From assembly GCF_025567095.1 (NCBI RefSeq), contig NZ_JAOQJH010000010.1: a DNA stretch of 64,000 nucleotides; one strand, given 5' to 3'. Source of the DNA: Anthropogastromicrobium aceti. GTDB taxonomy: Bacteria > Bacillota > Clostridia > Lachnospirales > Lachnospiraceae. Position 1 is the first letter of the stretch; the number at the start of each line of letters is the position of its first letter. The notes under the pieces were generated by a model, which was given only the letters and a program-made list of their open reading frames with translations, was not told the DNA's origin and did no database searches. Both the position numbers and the translations under genes were made by a program. Positions 6,808 through 14,867 of this stretch are shown piece by piece.

Positions 6808-7827
6808 TTAGCGGTTTGCGTACATCTTCTCGTAGTAGTTCTGATACTCACCAGAGATGATGGTCTCCCACCACTCCTTATTGTCTAAGTACCACTGAAT
6901 GGTCTTCTTGATACCGTCAGCAAACTTAGTCTCTGGCAGCCAGCCTAACTCATTGTGGATCTTGGTCGGGTCGATTGCATAACGCATGTCATGTCCCTTA
7001 CGGTCGCCTACGAAAGTGATCAAGCTCTCTGGCTTTCCAAGCTCCTTGCAGATGATCTTAACGATGTCGATGTTCTTCATCTCGTTGTGTCCACCAACGT
7101 TGTAAACCTCACCAACGCGTCCCTTGTGGATGATCAGATCGATTGCACGGCAGTGATCCTCAACATACAGCCAGTCACGAACATTCTCACCAGTACCATA
7201 AACTGGAAGCGGCTTGTCGTTTAATGCGTTAGCGATCATAAGCGGAATCAGCTTCTCCGGGAAGTGATATGGACCGTAGTTGTTTGAGCAGCGACTAATG
7301 GTAACAGGCAGGCCATAAGTTCTGTGATAAGCAAGAACTAATAAGTCAGCGCCAGCCTTAGAAGAGCTGTACGGGCTGCTTGTGTGAATTGGAGTCTCCT
7401 CAGTGAAGAACAGGTCTGGGCGGTCAAGCGGCAGATCACCATAAACCTCATCGGTGGAAACCTGATGATAACGCTTAATGCCATACTTGCGGCAAGCATC
7501 CATCAAAACTGCAGTTCCAAGAATGTTGGTGTTTAAGAAAACTTCCGGATTCTCGATGGAACGGTCAACATGACTCTCAGCTGCGAAGTTAACAACGATG
7601 TCTGGGTGCTCCTCCTCAAACAGTTTGTAAACAGCCTCACGGTCAGTGATGCTTTCCTTAACAAAACGGAAATTCGGGTTGTCCATAACCGGTGCCAGAG
7701 TGGAAAGGTTTCCAGCGTAGGTCAGGCAGTCTAAACATACAATGCGGTAATCCGGGTAAGTATTTAACATATGGAAAATAAAGTTGCTTCCGATAAATCC
7801 GGCTCCGCCGGTAACGATAATGGTCAT
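6808..7827 (-). CDS. rfbB: dTDP-glucose 4,6-dehydratase
   Basis: A 339-residue NAD+-dependent dehydratase that makes dTDP-4-dehydro-6-deoxyglucose, the second step of dTDP-rhamnose synthesis. The sequence shows TGGAGFIGSNF at the N terminus, the catalytic region STDEVYG with Asp-Glu, the YSSSK (YxxxK) motif, and RCSNNYGPYHFPEKLIP typical of RfbB. AAAGGAG precedes the ATG. It forms an operon with rfbD. The 220-bp leader contains a hairpin (7847-7877) and, further up, the MerR-type promoter at 7954-7984, which suggests that the adjacent MerR-methyltransferase gene product controls this operon. It may serve cell-wall or capsule rhamnose. Confidence 0.95.
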   Translation of the reverse strand: MTIIVTGGAGFIGSNFIFHMLNTYPDYRIVCLDCLTYAGNLSTLAPVMDNPNFRFVKESITDREAVYKLFEEEHPDIVVNFAAESHVDRSIENPEVFLNTNILGTAVLMDACRKYGIKRYHQVSTDEVYGDLPLDRPDLFFTEETPIHTSSPYSSSKAGADLLVLAYHRTYGLPVTISRCSNNYGPYHFPEKLIPLMIANALNDKPLPVYGTGENVRDWLYVEDHCRAIDLIIHKGRVGEVYNVGGHNEMKNIDIVKIICKELGKPESLITFVGDRKGHDMRYAIDPTKIHNELGWLPETKFADGIKKTIQWYLDNKEWWETIISGEYQNYYEKMYANR

Positions 7828-7846
7828 AATAAACTCCTTTCTAATG

Positions 7847-7877
7847 GGGACAGGGATGATGGCTTTTTATCTGTCCC
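7847..7877 (-). promoter_or_regulatory. Leader hairpin before rfbB
   Basis: GGGACAG (7847-7853) and CTGTCCC (7871-7877) can pair across a 17-nt loop just upstream of the rfbB ribosome binding site, between that site and the presumed transcription start. It could affect translation or mRNA stability; this is inference from the fold alone. Confidence 0.35.
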
Positions 7878-7953
7878 TAGTGGTTCAAAAATAAAATCAA
7901 ATTTCGTATATACATGATGTCGCTTGTCAAAATATTTTTTCTTTGACACGCAT

Positions 7954-7984
7954 AGTATATAAGGTGACGTTACGTCACCTTCAA
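7954..7984 (-). promoter_or_regulatory. MerR-type promoter with 19-bp spacer and dyad operator
   Basis: On the minus strand TTGAAG (7984-7979) and TATACT (7959-7954) are separated by 19 bp, two more than optimal. A perfect inverted repeat with 10-bp arms AAGGTGACGT / ACGTCACCTT and one central base (7961-7981) nearly fills the spacer. Overlong spacer plus dyad in it is the established architecture of promoters activated by MerR-family proteins. The gene just upstream on the same strand encodes a MerR protein. Transcription would run into rfbB. Confidence 0.7.
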
Positions 7985-8047
7985 GCGCTTTTTGTGGAAA
8001 AATCAAAGTTTGTGAAAAGTGCACAAAGGCCAGTGGTTCCACGGCAG

Positions 8048-9280
8048 CTATTTCGTGCAGCAAAACACTCCAGCATCCTTTGTGACCGAGAATCCAGCAT
8101 CTGTTTTTTTCTTGACGAAGCTTCGAAATTCTGCAAAGTGGTCAAGCAAATATTGATTCTGGTTGCCGTGGCAGGAAAGGATGTAGAGAATCAGCGGTTC
8201 GGCATCTGGAACGAGAAGTGAGTCTTCGTAGGAGAGCCATTTCACATCACTAAAATATGGCGCTAGAATCTCGGCTCCATTTTCGCGCCCGAATCGCTCG
8301 TAAAGACAATCTGCCGACAGTACAATGCGCGAGTCAAAGTCAGACACGAGACGACTGATTTCTTTCATGTGGTCTGCACCATATGTGCTGCATAAGAATC
8401 GTCCGCCGGGCTTTAATACTCTAGCGGCCTCGCGGCACGCCTGTGTCACATCACTGCAGTAAAAAAGAACATGGTTTGCCAAAACAAGGTCAAATGATTC
8501 ATCTGCAAACGGAAGTGCCTCACAGAAGCATTCACGAAATGAAAATTCATCGCCATCGCCTATTGCACGTCTTGCATCACGAAGCATTCCCTCTGAGATA
8601 TCAGTCAGCATAATTGAGCAAGTTTTAAGAAGATCTGGCTGCTGATCATGAGCTTTGGTGTGATCTGGACAATTATTCTGGGAAAACTGTTTCTTTGCCT
8701 CACACCAGAGCGTGCCGTCACCGCAGCCAGTTTCCAAAATATTCATCCCTGGCGCCAGATGGCAGTTTTCCAGAATCCATGGAAACCATCCCTGTTTATT
8801 TTGGGAATAAAGGCGGTGAAGATTGATGCGGGCAGAGATATTCGAGGCATTTTGATACTGCTTTTTTAAGCTTTCCTCCATGCCAGTCAGATGGATCAAA
8901 TTTAACATGCGGCTCCAGTCAATGCTGTGCTGCTTGTTTATGGCATCTGATGTTTCAAGGATCGCTTTTTCTACAAGCTGCATTTGCTCAATGCGGTCGC
9001 GCACAAGATTTAATTGTATGTTAAGGGAATTTTGCATGTAGTGAAGATCTTTTGTGTCTACGATCATTTCACGAATATCATCAAGTGAGAAGCCAAGATA
9101 TTTTAATAATAAAATTTGCTGGAGACGCGCAAAATCTTCATCAGTGTAAAAGCGTGCACCAGATTCATTTACAAAAGAGGGCTTTAAAATACCCTGCTTG
9201 TCATAATAGCGGATGGTCCGCAGGGTGACATGAGCCATCCCTGCGAACTGTCCAGAAGAATAGTAGCCTTCTTTTTTCAT
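8048..9280 (-). CDS. MerR-family regulator fused to a SAM-dependent methyltransferase
   Basis: The 410-residue protein begins with a MerR helix-turn-helix (residues about 5-75: YYSSGQFAGMAHVTLRTIRY then YDKQGILKPS, GARFYTDEDFARLQQI). A coiled dimerisation helix follows to about 120, then a class I methyltransferase from about 165 (NILETGCGDGTLW as SAM motif I, SFDLVLANHVLFYC, VLKPGGRFLCSTYG). Here the usual ligand-binding domain is replaced by an enzyme domain, so SAM or a methylated product may be sensed. It starts 18 nt after the GH31 gene, apparently in that transcript. A dyad with MerR spacing lies 64 nt past its stop. Methyl acceptor unknown. Confidence 0.88.
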   Translation of the reverse strand: MKKEGYYSSGQFAGMAHVTLRTIRYYDKQGILKPSFVNESGARFYTDEDFARLQQILLLKYLGFSLDDIREMIVDTKDLHYMQNSLNIQLNLVRDRIEQMQLVEKAILETSDAINKQHSIDWSRMLNLIHLTGMEESLKKQYQNASNISARINLHRLYSQNKQGWFPWILENCHLAPGMNILETGCGDGTLWCEAKKQFSQNNCPDHTKAHDQQPDLLKTCSIMLTDISEGMLRDARRAIGDGDEFSFRECFCEALPFADESFDLVLANHVLFYCSDVTQACREAARVLKPGGRFLCSTYGADHMKEISRLVSDFDSRIVLSADCLYERFGRENGAEILAPYFSDVKWLSYEDSLLVPDAEPLILYILSCHGNQNQYLLDHFAEFRSFVKKKTDAGFSVTKDAGVFCCTK

Positions 9281-9298
9281 TTAAAAATCCTTATATAG

Positions 9299-11308
9299 TT
9301 ATTTCACAAAAACTGTCTTGCCTTCTTTTACGAATAATGGAACGCGGTTAAGCGGAGCATCCACAGTAATTGTGCAGCCGCCATCATAAACCTTACCTGT
9401 CTCATATTCACACCAGCGTCCCTCTGGCAGATACAAAGTACGTGTGCGCTCACCAGCATAAAGAACTGGAGCAACAAGAAGATCATGACCAAAGAGAAAT
9501 TCGTCTGCAATTTCCCAGCAAGTTTTGTCTGTCGGATAATCGTAGAACAGCGGCTTCATAACAGGTGTTCCCTTTTCATGAGCTTCTTCCATAACAGTTG
9601 TCATATAACCCTTCATGGATTCACGAAGCAGGATATAGTAACTCATCATATCCTGAATCTCAGGTGTGTAGCTCCAGATTTCATTGTCGGCACCAGATGC
9701 AACCATGCCGCCGCCAGTGGATCCAAGTGGCTTGTAGTGAGGATCACGGTCGCCGTGCAGACGCATAACAGGGCAGAATGCACCAAACTGGAACCAGCGC
9801 ATCAAAAGTTCATGGAAGGCTGGATCATGTACATTTCCGCCATGGAAGCCGCCGATATCTGCTGTCCACCATGCAATTCCGGCAAGACCCATGTTTAGGC
9901 CAGCTGTCAGCTGATAGCGAAGATAAGTAAATGTAGAAGGAACGTCACCGGACCAGACAAGTGCACCATAGCGTTGGGAACCAGCCCATGCACAGCGAAC
10001 AAGATTCAGAGGGTTTTCAATTCCTTCCTTCTTCATACCGTCAAAGAAGGTCTGAGAATAGCGAGCTGGATATTCATTTGCACACTCTAATGCCGGACCA
10101 TCATAGTAGCGGTAAAGATCAAAGTCTTGAACAGTGTACTCTGGCTCTGCTTCATCTAACCAGAACAGATCAACACCGTGTGAGCGGTAATTTTCCATTG
10201 CCTTTTGCCATACAAATTCACGTGTTTCAGGATTTGTAGGGTCAATGAAGCACTGCATTCCCCAGCATTCCATTGTAACATTTAAGCCGCGGTCTGTACG
10301 GATTAAAAGATCACGCTCACTCATTTCCTCATAGTTAACGCTTGTACGGTCAACAGTCGGCCAGATGGAAATCATTACGCGAACACCCATCTCATGAAGT
10401 TCATCGATCATTGCCTTTGGATCTGGGAAATATTCCGGGTCAAAGCGCCAGTCGCCCTGCTGTGTCCAGTGGAAGAAGTCGATAACAATAACAGACAGCG
10501 GAATATTTAATTCCTTATATCTGCGCGCAATAGTTAATACTTCATCTTGTGTCTGATAGCGAAGCTTACACTGCCAAAAGCCCATAGCCCATTTTGGCAT
10601 CATCGGGACACGTCCGGTAAGCTCTGTGTATTGCTCTACAAGTGCTGCAGGTGTATCGGCTGCATTAATCCAGTAATCAATCTGGCGTGTAGATTCAGCA
10701 GTAAACTCTGTTACGTTAGCACCAAGCGTTGCGCGTCCAATTGCAGGATTATTCCACAAAAGACCATAGCCCTTGCTAGATACAAGATAAGGAACACTTG
10801 CCTGAGTATTTTTCTGAGCAAGCTCAAGTGTACAGCCCTTTAAATCAAACTGTGGCTGCTGATATTGGCCCATGCCAAAGAGTTTTTCGTTATCATCTGC
10901 CTCAAAACGTACACTTAATGCATAGTTGTCGCCTCCAACAGCATGGTAGGTTCTTGCAGCAGCACGCTGCATAATGATTGTATCAAGATCCTTCCAATCC
11001 TTTGTTCCATAATCCCAGCTGCGATAATATTCCTTTAGTAAAAGTTCATTCTTTTCATTATAGAAACTGATACGTCCAAAGTCTGTAACAACAGCGTAGA
11101 TACTGCCATTTCTCACGATTGCATGATCGTCAAAAAGCTCAATTTTTCCGTCTGCCTTTGCAGGAACATCGAGTGCCCAATCCTTATCAGAAAAGCTTCG
11201 ATTTTGTGTAGCGCGAACACGAAGTCCGGCACCCCATGGACAAATTTCCATAATTTCCTGGCGGCGCTTAAAGAAAAGCGCACCATCTTTTATTTCAAAA
11301 AATTTCAT
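9299..11308 (-). CDS. Glycoside hydrolase family 31 (alpha-xylosidase/alpha-glucosidase type)
   Basis: The 669-residue enzyme has the GH31 layout: N-terminal beta domain (to about 220), a (beta/alpha)8 barrel with VIVIDFFHWTQQGDWRF and the nucleophile-bearing segment DLFWLDEAEPEY, the downstream GLAGIAWWTADIGGF and MRLHGDRDP motifs, and a C-terminal beta domain. It resembles YicI-like alpha-xylosidases most, but alpha-glucosidase activity is possible. There is no signal peptide, so it acts in the cytoplasm on imported oligosaccharides. ATG 11308 is chosen; a TTG at 11320 is the alternative, and the AAGGAAGG upstream is 12 nt from the ATG. The MerR-methyltransferase gene follows directly. Confidence 0.9.
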   Translation of the reverse strand: MKFFEIKDGALFFKRRQEIMEICPWGAGLRVRATQNRSFSDKDWALDVPAKADGKIELFDDHAIVRNGSIYAVVTDFGRISFYNEKNELLLKEYYRSWDYGTKDWKDLDTIIMQRAAARTYHAVGGDNYALSVRFEADDNEKLFGMGQYQQPQFDLKGCTLELAQKNTQASVPYLVSSKGYGLLWNNPAIGRATLGANVTEFTAESTRQIDYWINAADTPAALVEQYTELTGRVPMMPKWAMGFWQCKLRYQTQDEVLTIARRYKELNIPLSVIVIDFFHWTQQGDWRFDPEYFPDPKAMIDELHEMGVRVMISIWPTVDRTSVNYEEMSERDLLIRTDRGLNVTMECWGMQCFIDPTNPETREFVWQKAMENYRSHGVDLFWLDEAEPEYTVQDFDLYRYYDGPALECANEYPARYSQTFFDGMKKEGIENPLNLVRCAWAGSQRYGALVWSGDVPSTFTYLRYQLTAGLNMGLAGIAWWTADIGGFHGGNVHDPAFHELLMRWFQFGAFCPVMRLHGDRDPHYKPLGSTGGGMVASGADNEIWSYTPEIQDMMSYYILLRESMKGYMTTVMEEAHEKGTPVMKPLFYDYPTDKTCWEIADEFLFGHDLLVAPVLYAGERTRTLYLPEGRWCEYETGKVYDGGCTITVDAPLNRVPLFVKEGKTVFVK

Positions 11309-11408
11309 ATGTAATACCAACCTTCCTTTTTATTCTCGTCAAGTTTTTGAGATAGTTATATTCTACTATATTATGTAAAAAAAGCAATGGACAAAACTAA
11401 AATGATGC

Positions 11409-11464
11409 TTGCTTTTTGCGGAATGTTTTGTACAATAAAGGGTAAGAGTCACCGGCAGCTGCCG
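11409..11464 (+). promoter_or_regulatory. Promoter and palindrome upstream of the PfkB-family gene
   Basis: TTGCTT (11409-11414), a 16-bp spacer and TACAAT (11431-11436) form a promoter. The perfect 12-bp palindrome CGGCAGCTGCCG (11453-11464) lies about 10 bp into the predicted transcript, a plausible repressor site, and could also fold in RNA. Confidence 0.5.
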
Positions 11465-11500
11465 ATGGCTTCAAGATTGTAATATACTGGGGGACAAACC

Positions 11501-12433
11501 ATGGGAATTGTAGTAATCGGCGCCGTATTTGTGGATATCAAGGGCTTTCCTGAGGATATATATGTGCCGGAGGGCCGCAATGCGGGACGGATTGAATACA
11601 TACACGGAGGCGTAACGCGAAATGTCGTGGAGGACATTGCAAATGTTGAGCTTAGGCCTACATATGTAAGCATCGTAGATACATCTGCGCTTGGCGAAGA
11701 TGTTGTACGCAAATTAAAAAGACATAAGGTAGATACAAGCTATGTGAAGAGTGTTCCGGGTGGAATGGGAACATGGCTGGCTGTATTTGACAACAAGGGT
11801 GATTTGGCAGGGTCTATCTCACAAAGACCAAACTTGTATCCGATTTTGTATACTCTTGAGGAAAAGGGAGATGAGATCATCTCTAAGGCAGATTCCATCG
11901 TACTGGAAATGGACATTGATAAGGAAATCATAAAAAAGACATTCCAGCTTGCACAAAAGTATAATAAGAGGGTGTATGGTGTTGTCACAAATATGAGCAT
12001 TGCCGTGGAACGACGTGATTACTTAAAGCATTTTGACTGCTTTGTATGCAATCAGATTGAGGCAGGCATTTTCTTTGCAGAGGACTATGAGGGAAAGACA
12101 CCGCAGGAACTTTGCGAGATTATTTCAGCAAATGTTGTGAGCGCTCAGATTCCATCAATTGTTGTTACGATGGGAGGTGAAGGCGCCGTGTATGCAGACT
12201 GTAAGGGAAATAAAGGTATTTATCCGGCGCGCAAGGTAATAGTGCGTGATACAACAGGAGCAGGAGATGCCTTCTTTGCAGGTGTTGCCATTGGCATGAC
12301 ATATGGCAAAGAATTAAAGGAAGCAGTTGAAATCGGTACACGTCTTGCTGCATCTGTTATCATTACAACAGACAATGTATGTCCGCGTTTTCTGCCGAAG
12401 GAGCTTGGACTTGACATTGAGGTAGAGGAATAG
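11501..12433 (+). CDS. PfkB-family carbohydrate/nucleoside kinase
   Basis: A 310-residue ribokinase-superfamily kinase. Near the N terminus is the GG substrate motif region (EYIHGGVTRNVVEDIANV), and near the C terminus the PfkB signature 2, VRDTTGAGDAFFAGVAIG, with the anion hole and catalytic Asp. Family members phosphorylate sugars or nucleosides; the arrangement resembles pseudouridine- or ribokinase-like members, but the substrate cannot be assigned. GGGGG precedes the ATG. It is followed after 34 nt by thrH and then by a YitT-type membrane protein, probably one operon from the promoter at 11409. Confidence 0.85.
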   Translation: MGIVVIGAVFVDIKGFPEDIYVPEGRNAGRIEYIHGGVTRNVVEDIANVELRPTYVSIVDTSALGEDVVRKLKRHKVDTSYVKSVPGGMGTWLAVFDNKGDLAGSISQRPNLYPILYTLEEKGDEIISKADSIVLEMDIDKEIIKKTFQLAQKYNKRVYGVVTNMSIAVERRDYLKHFDCFVCNQIEAGIFFAEDYEGKTPQELCEIISANVVSAQIPSIVVTMGGEGAVYADCKGNKGIYPARKVIVRDTTGAGDAFFAGVAIGMTYGKELKEAVEIGTRLAASVIITTDNVCPRFLPKELGLDIEVEE

Positions 12434-12467
12434 CAAATAAATAAATTGAGAAAGGCAGGAGAACACA

Positions 12468-13067
12468 ATGAATATTGTATGTTTGGATTTAGAAGGTGTA
12501 TTGGTACCTGAGATCTGGATTGCATTTGCTAAGGCAAGCAACATCCCAGAACTGAAAAGAACAACAAGGGATGAGCCGGATTATGATAAGCTGATGAAGT
12601 GGAGACTGGGCATCTTAAAGGAACATGGTCTTGGCTTAAAGGAGATTCAGCAGACTATAGCACAGATCGATCCAATGCCTGGTGCTAAGGAATTTCTTGA
12701 TGAGTTAAGAAGTATGACACAGGTAATCATTATCAGTGATACGTTTACACAGTTTGCAGCACCGCTTATGAAAAAGCTTGGGTGGCCAACAATCTTTTGC
12801 AACACGCTTGAGGTCGCAGAGGATGGAGAAATTACAGGTTTTAAGATGAGAATTGAGCAGTCTAAGCTGACAACAGTAAAGGCACTGCAGTCTATTGGTT
12901 TTGAGACAATCGCAAGCGGTGACAGCTATAATGATCTTGGGATGATTCGTGCGAGCAAGGCGGGATTTTTATTTCGAAGTACTGATGCAATCAAAAATGA
13001 AAATCCAGACCTTTTGGCATTTGAGACATATGATGAACTGATGGCAGCGATAAAGAAAGCACTTTAA
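12468..13067 (+). CDS. thrH: ThrH-type HAD phosphatase (phosphoserine phosphatase / homoserine phosphotransferase)
   Basis: The 199-residue HAD-superfamily enzyme begins MNIVCLDLEGVLVPE, with nucleophile Asp7 and a Glu in place of the usual second Asp, the pattern of ThrH (DLEG). Other HAD motifs are visible: IIISDTF (motif II Ser) and SGDSYNDLGM (motif IV acidic pair). ThrH proteins of Pseudomonas hydrolyse phosphoserine and can pass the phosphate to homoserine. The length matches ThrH (about 200). AAAGGCAGGAG precedes the ATG. It lies between the PfkB kinase and YitT genes. Whether it serves serine synthesis here is inference. Confidence 0.85.
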   Translation: MNIVCLDLEGVLVPEIWIAFAKASNIPELKRTTRDEPDYDKLMKWRLGILKEHGLGLKEIQQTIAQIDPMPGAKEFLDELRSMTQVIIISDTFTQFAAPLMKKLGWPTIFCNTLEVAEDGEITGFKMRIEQSKLTTVKALQSIGFETIASGDSYNDLGMIRASKAGFLFRSTDAIKNENPDLLAFETYDELMAAIKKAL

Positions 13068-13089
13068 AAATATAATCGGGGAGATTATC

Positions 13090-13956
13090 ATGGAAAAGAT
13101 TAAGTCAAGATGGGCAAAGCTCGCCGTTATTATCGCAGGTTCATTTTTATACACATTTGGTATGAACTATTTTTTGATTCCGTATGGTCTTTACAGCGGC
13201 GGAGGTGTCGGAATTGCACAGGTTCTTACATATTTGCTTGGAAAGATCATAGATTTTGGCGACAAAAATGTGTATGGTATCGTTTACTTTTTGATTAATA
13301 TTCCGCTTCTTGTTTTGGCATGGAAAGGAATTGGAAAAGGCTTTCTTGTTAAGACACTGATAGGCTCAGTAGCGATCAGTATATTTGCAAGCATCATTCC
13401 GATTCCGGCAACGCCAATCGTTGATTCTGTTGTTGCCTCAGTTTTGATTGCGGGTATTATCACTGGTTTTGGTGTCGGTCTGCTGCTTGTAGCTGGCGGC
13501 AGCGGCGGCGGTGTAGATGTCATCGGCATGTGGGCAGCTAGAAAGTTCAAGAATGCATCTGTTGGAAAGATTTCATTGTATGTCAATGTGGTAGTATATG
13601 CGAGTCTTCTTTTGATGTTTGATATTGAGATTGTTATCTATTCTCTTATTTATATGGTATTTTTTACACTTATGATGGATAGGGTCCATTATCAAAATAT
13701 CACTGTTCGACTGATGATTTTTACAAAGCAGGAAGGAATTGATCAGAAGATTTTAAAGCAGACAGGACGCGGTGTGACAGAGTGGACTGGTGTAGGTGCC
13801 TACACAAAAGAAGAGACAAAAATCATGATTTGCTGTATCAATAAATTTGAGACAGCAGAGTTTGTCGAAATTATTCACAGTATTGACCCGAAAGCGTTCG
13901 TAATTGCTGACGAAGGTGTTTCTGTCATGTCAGGCAACTTTGAAAAAAGACTGTGA
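13090..13956 (+). CDS. YitT-family membrane protein (DUF161 + DUF2179)
   Basis: The 288-residue protein has five to six hydrophobic segments in the first 190 residues, with the glycine-rich GGSGGGVDVIGMWAARK typical of YitT, then a soluble C-terminal DUF2179 domain (TVRLMIFTKQEGIDQKIL through ICCINKFETAEFVEIIHSIDPKAFV). The family's function is not established; the C-terminal domain resembles small regulatory domains that might bind a ligand. GGGGAG precedes the ATG 22 nt after thrH, so it is probably the last gene of the PfkB-thrH operon. No clear terminator follows. Confidence 0.88.
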   Translation: MEKIKSRWAKLAVIIAGSFLYTFGMNYFLIPYGLYSGGGVGIAQVLTYLLGKIIDFGDKNVYGIVYFLINIPLLVLAWKGIGKGFLVKTLIGSVAISIFASIIPIPATPIVDSVVASVLIAGIITGFGVGLLLVAGGSGGGVDVIGMWAARKFKNASVGKISLYVNVVVYASLLLMFDIEIVIYSLIYMVFFTLMMDRVHYQNITVRLMIFTKQEGIDQKILKQTGRGVTEWTGVGAYTKEETKIMICCINKFETAEFVEIIHSIDPKAFVIADEGVSVMSGNFEKRL

Positions 13957-14034
13957 TAAAAAAATAAATATCAACAAAAATAATGGATGTTTGCTGATGC
14001 AAATTAGTCAAAACACAGAAATACATGTCTCCTA

Positions 14035-14063
14035 TTGGCGAATACGCAAAAAAATGGTAGTAT
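14035..14063 (+). promoter_or_regulatory. Promoter of the eda-kdgK operon
   Basis: TTGGCG (14035-14040), a 17-bp spacer and TAGTAT (14058-14063) form a plausible promoter about 90 nt before the eda start. The A-rich spacer and the strongly biased codons of the two genes behind it suggest strong expression. Confidence 0.45.
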
Positions 14064-14154
14064 AAAGATATGTAACATCACGTAGAACGATGTACTGTAA
14101 ACACGCCCATAGTGTGCCCTTTTTTAGGGGCTGGGCAAAAGGAGGAATAAAAAA

Positions 14155-14790
14155 ATGACAATTAATGAGCAGTTTAAAGAGTATGGCGTTGTTCCGGTTG
14201 TAGTACTGAACGATGCAAAGGATGCACTGCCGTTAGCAAAGGCTTTAGTAGAGGGTGGTCTTGCTTGTGCAGAGGTTACATTCCGTACTGATGCAGCAGA
14301 GGAGTCCATTCGTCTTATGAGCGAGGCTTATCCGGAGATGTTAGTTGGTGCAGGTACCGTTCTGACAATCGATCAGGTAAACCGTGCTGTTAAGGCAGGT
14401 GCTAAGTTCATCGTTAGCCCAGGATTTGATCCAGAGATCGTTGACTACTGTTTAGAGAACAACATTCCGGTACTTCCAGGCTGCATCACTCCATCAGAGG
14501 TTGCACAGGCTGTTAAGCGCGGACTGAAGGTTGTTAAGTTCTTCCCGGCAGAGCAGGCTGGCGGAATCGCTATGATCAAGGCTATGGCAGCTCCGTACAC
14601 CATGGTTAAGTTCATGCCGACTGGTGGAATCAATACAAAGAACCTGGCAGACTACTTAAGCTGTGATAAGATTCTTTGCTGTGGCGGAAGCTGGATGGTA
14701 AAGGGCGACATGATCAAGGCTGGTGAGTTCGATAAGATCACTGCTATGACCAAGGAAGCAGTTGCAAAGGTTAAGGAAATCCGCGGATAA
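14155..14790 (+). CDS. eda: 2-dehydro-3-deoxyphosphogluconate (KDPG) aldolase
   Basis: A 211-residue class I aldolase that splits KDPG into pyruvate and glyceraldehyde-3-phosphate (and may act on 4-hydroxy-2-oxoglutarate). Seen: CAEVTFRTDAAEE with the catalytic Glu region, VGAGTVLTIDQV, FIVSPGFDPEIVDYC, and the Schiff-base lysine in KVVKFFPAEQAGG. Length matches the family. AAAGGAGGAA precedes the ATG. It is co-transcribed with kdgK, 77 nt on; together they complete the lower branch of uronate/pectin catabolism. Codon use is much more biased (GCT, GTT, AAG, GGT, CGT) than in most neighbours, a sign of high expression. Confidence 0.95.
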   Translation: MTINEQFKEYGVVPVVVLNDAKDALPLAKALVEGGLACAEVTFRTDAAEESIRLMSEAYPEMLVGAGTVLTIDQVNRAVKAGAKFIVSPGFDPEIVDYCLENNIPVLPGCITPSEVAQAVKRGLKVVKFFPAEQAGGIAMIKAMAAPYTMVKFMPTGGINTKNLADYLSCDKILCCGGSWMVKGDMIKAGEFDKITAMTKEAVAKVKEIRG

Positions 14791-14814
14791 GTGTAATGCT
14801 AGGGTCGAAAAGTC

Positions 14815-14833
14815 GCAAGCTGATCATGCTTGC
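14815..14833 (+). promoter_or_regulatory. Intercistronic hairpin between eda and kdgK
   Basis: GCAAGC (14815-14820) and GCTTGC (14828-14833) flank a 7-nt loop. There is no T-run after it, so it is more likely an mRNA processing or stability element than a terminator. Confidence 0.4.
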
Positions 14834-14867
14834 ATGAGGAAAAAAGAAAGGTATGGTTTAGAAAAAA

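Noticed and set aside
7824..8063. 79-residue minus-strand open frame between the MerR-methyltransferase and rfbB
   Set aside because: It runs through the MerR-type promoter and the leader hairpin, lacks a ribosome binding site and overlaps both neighbours.
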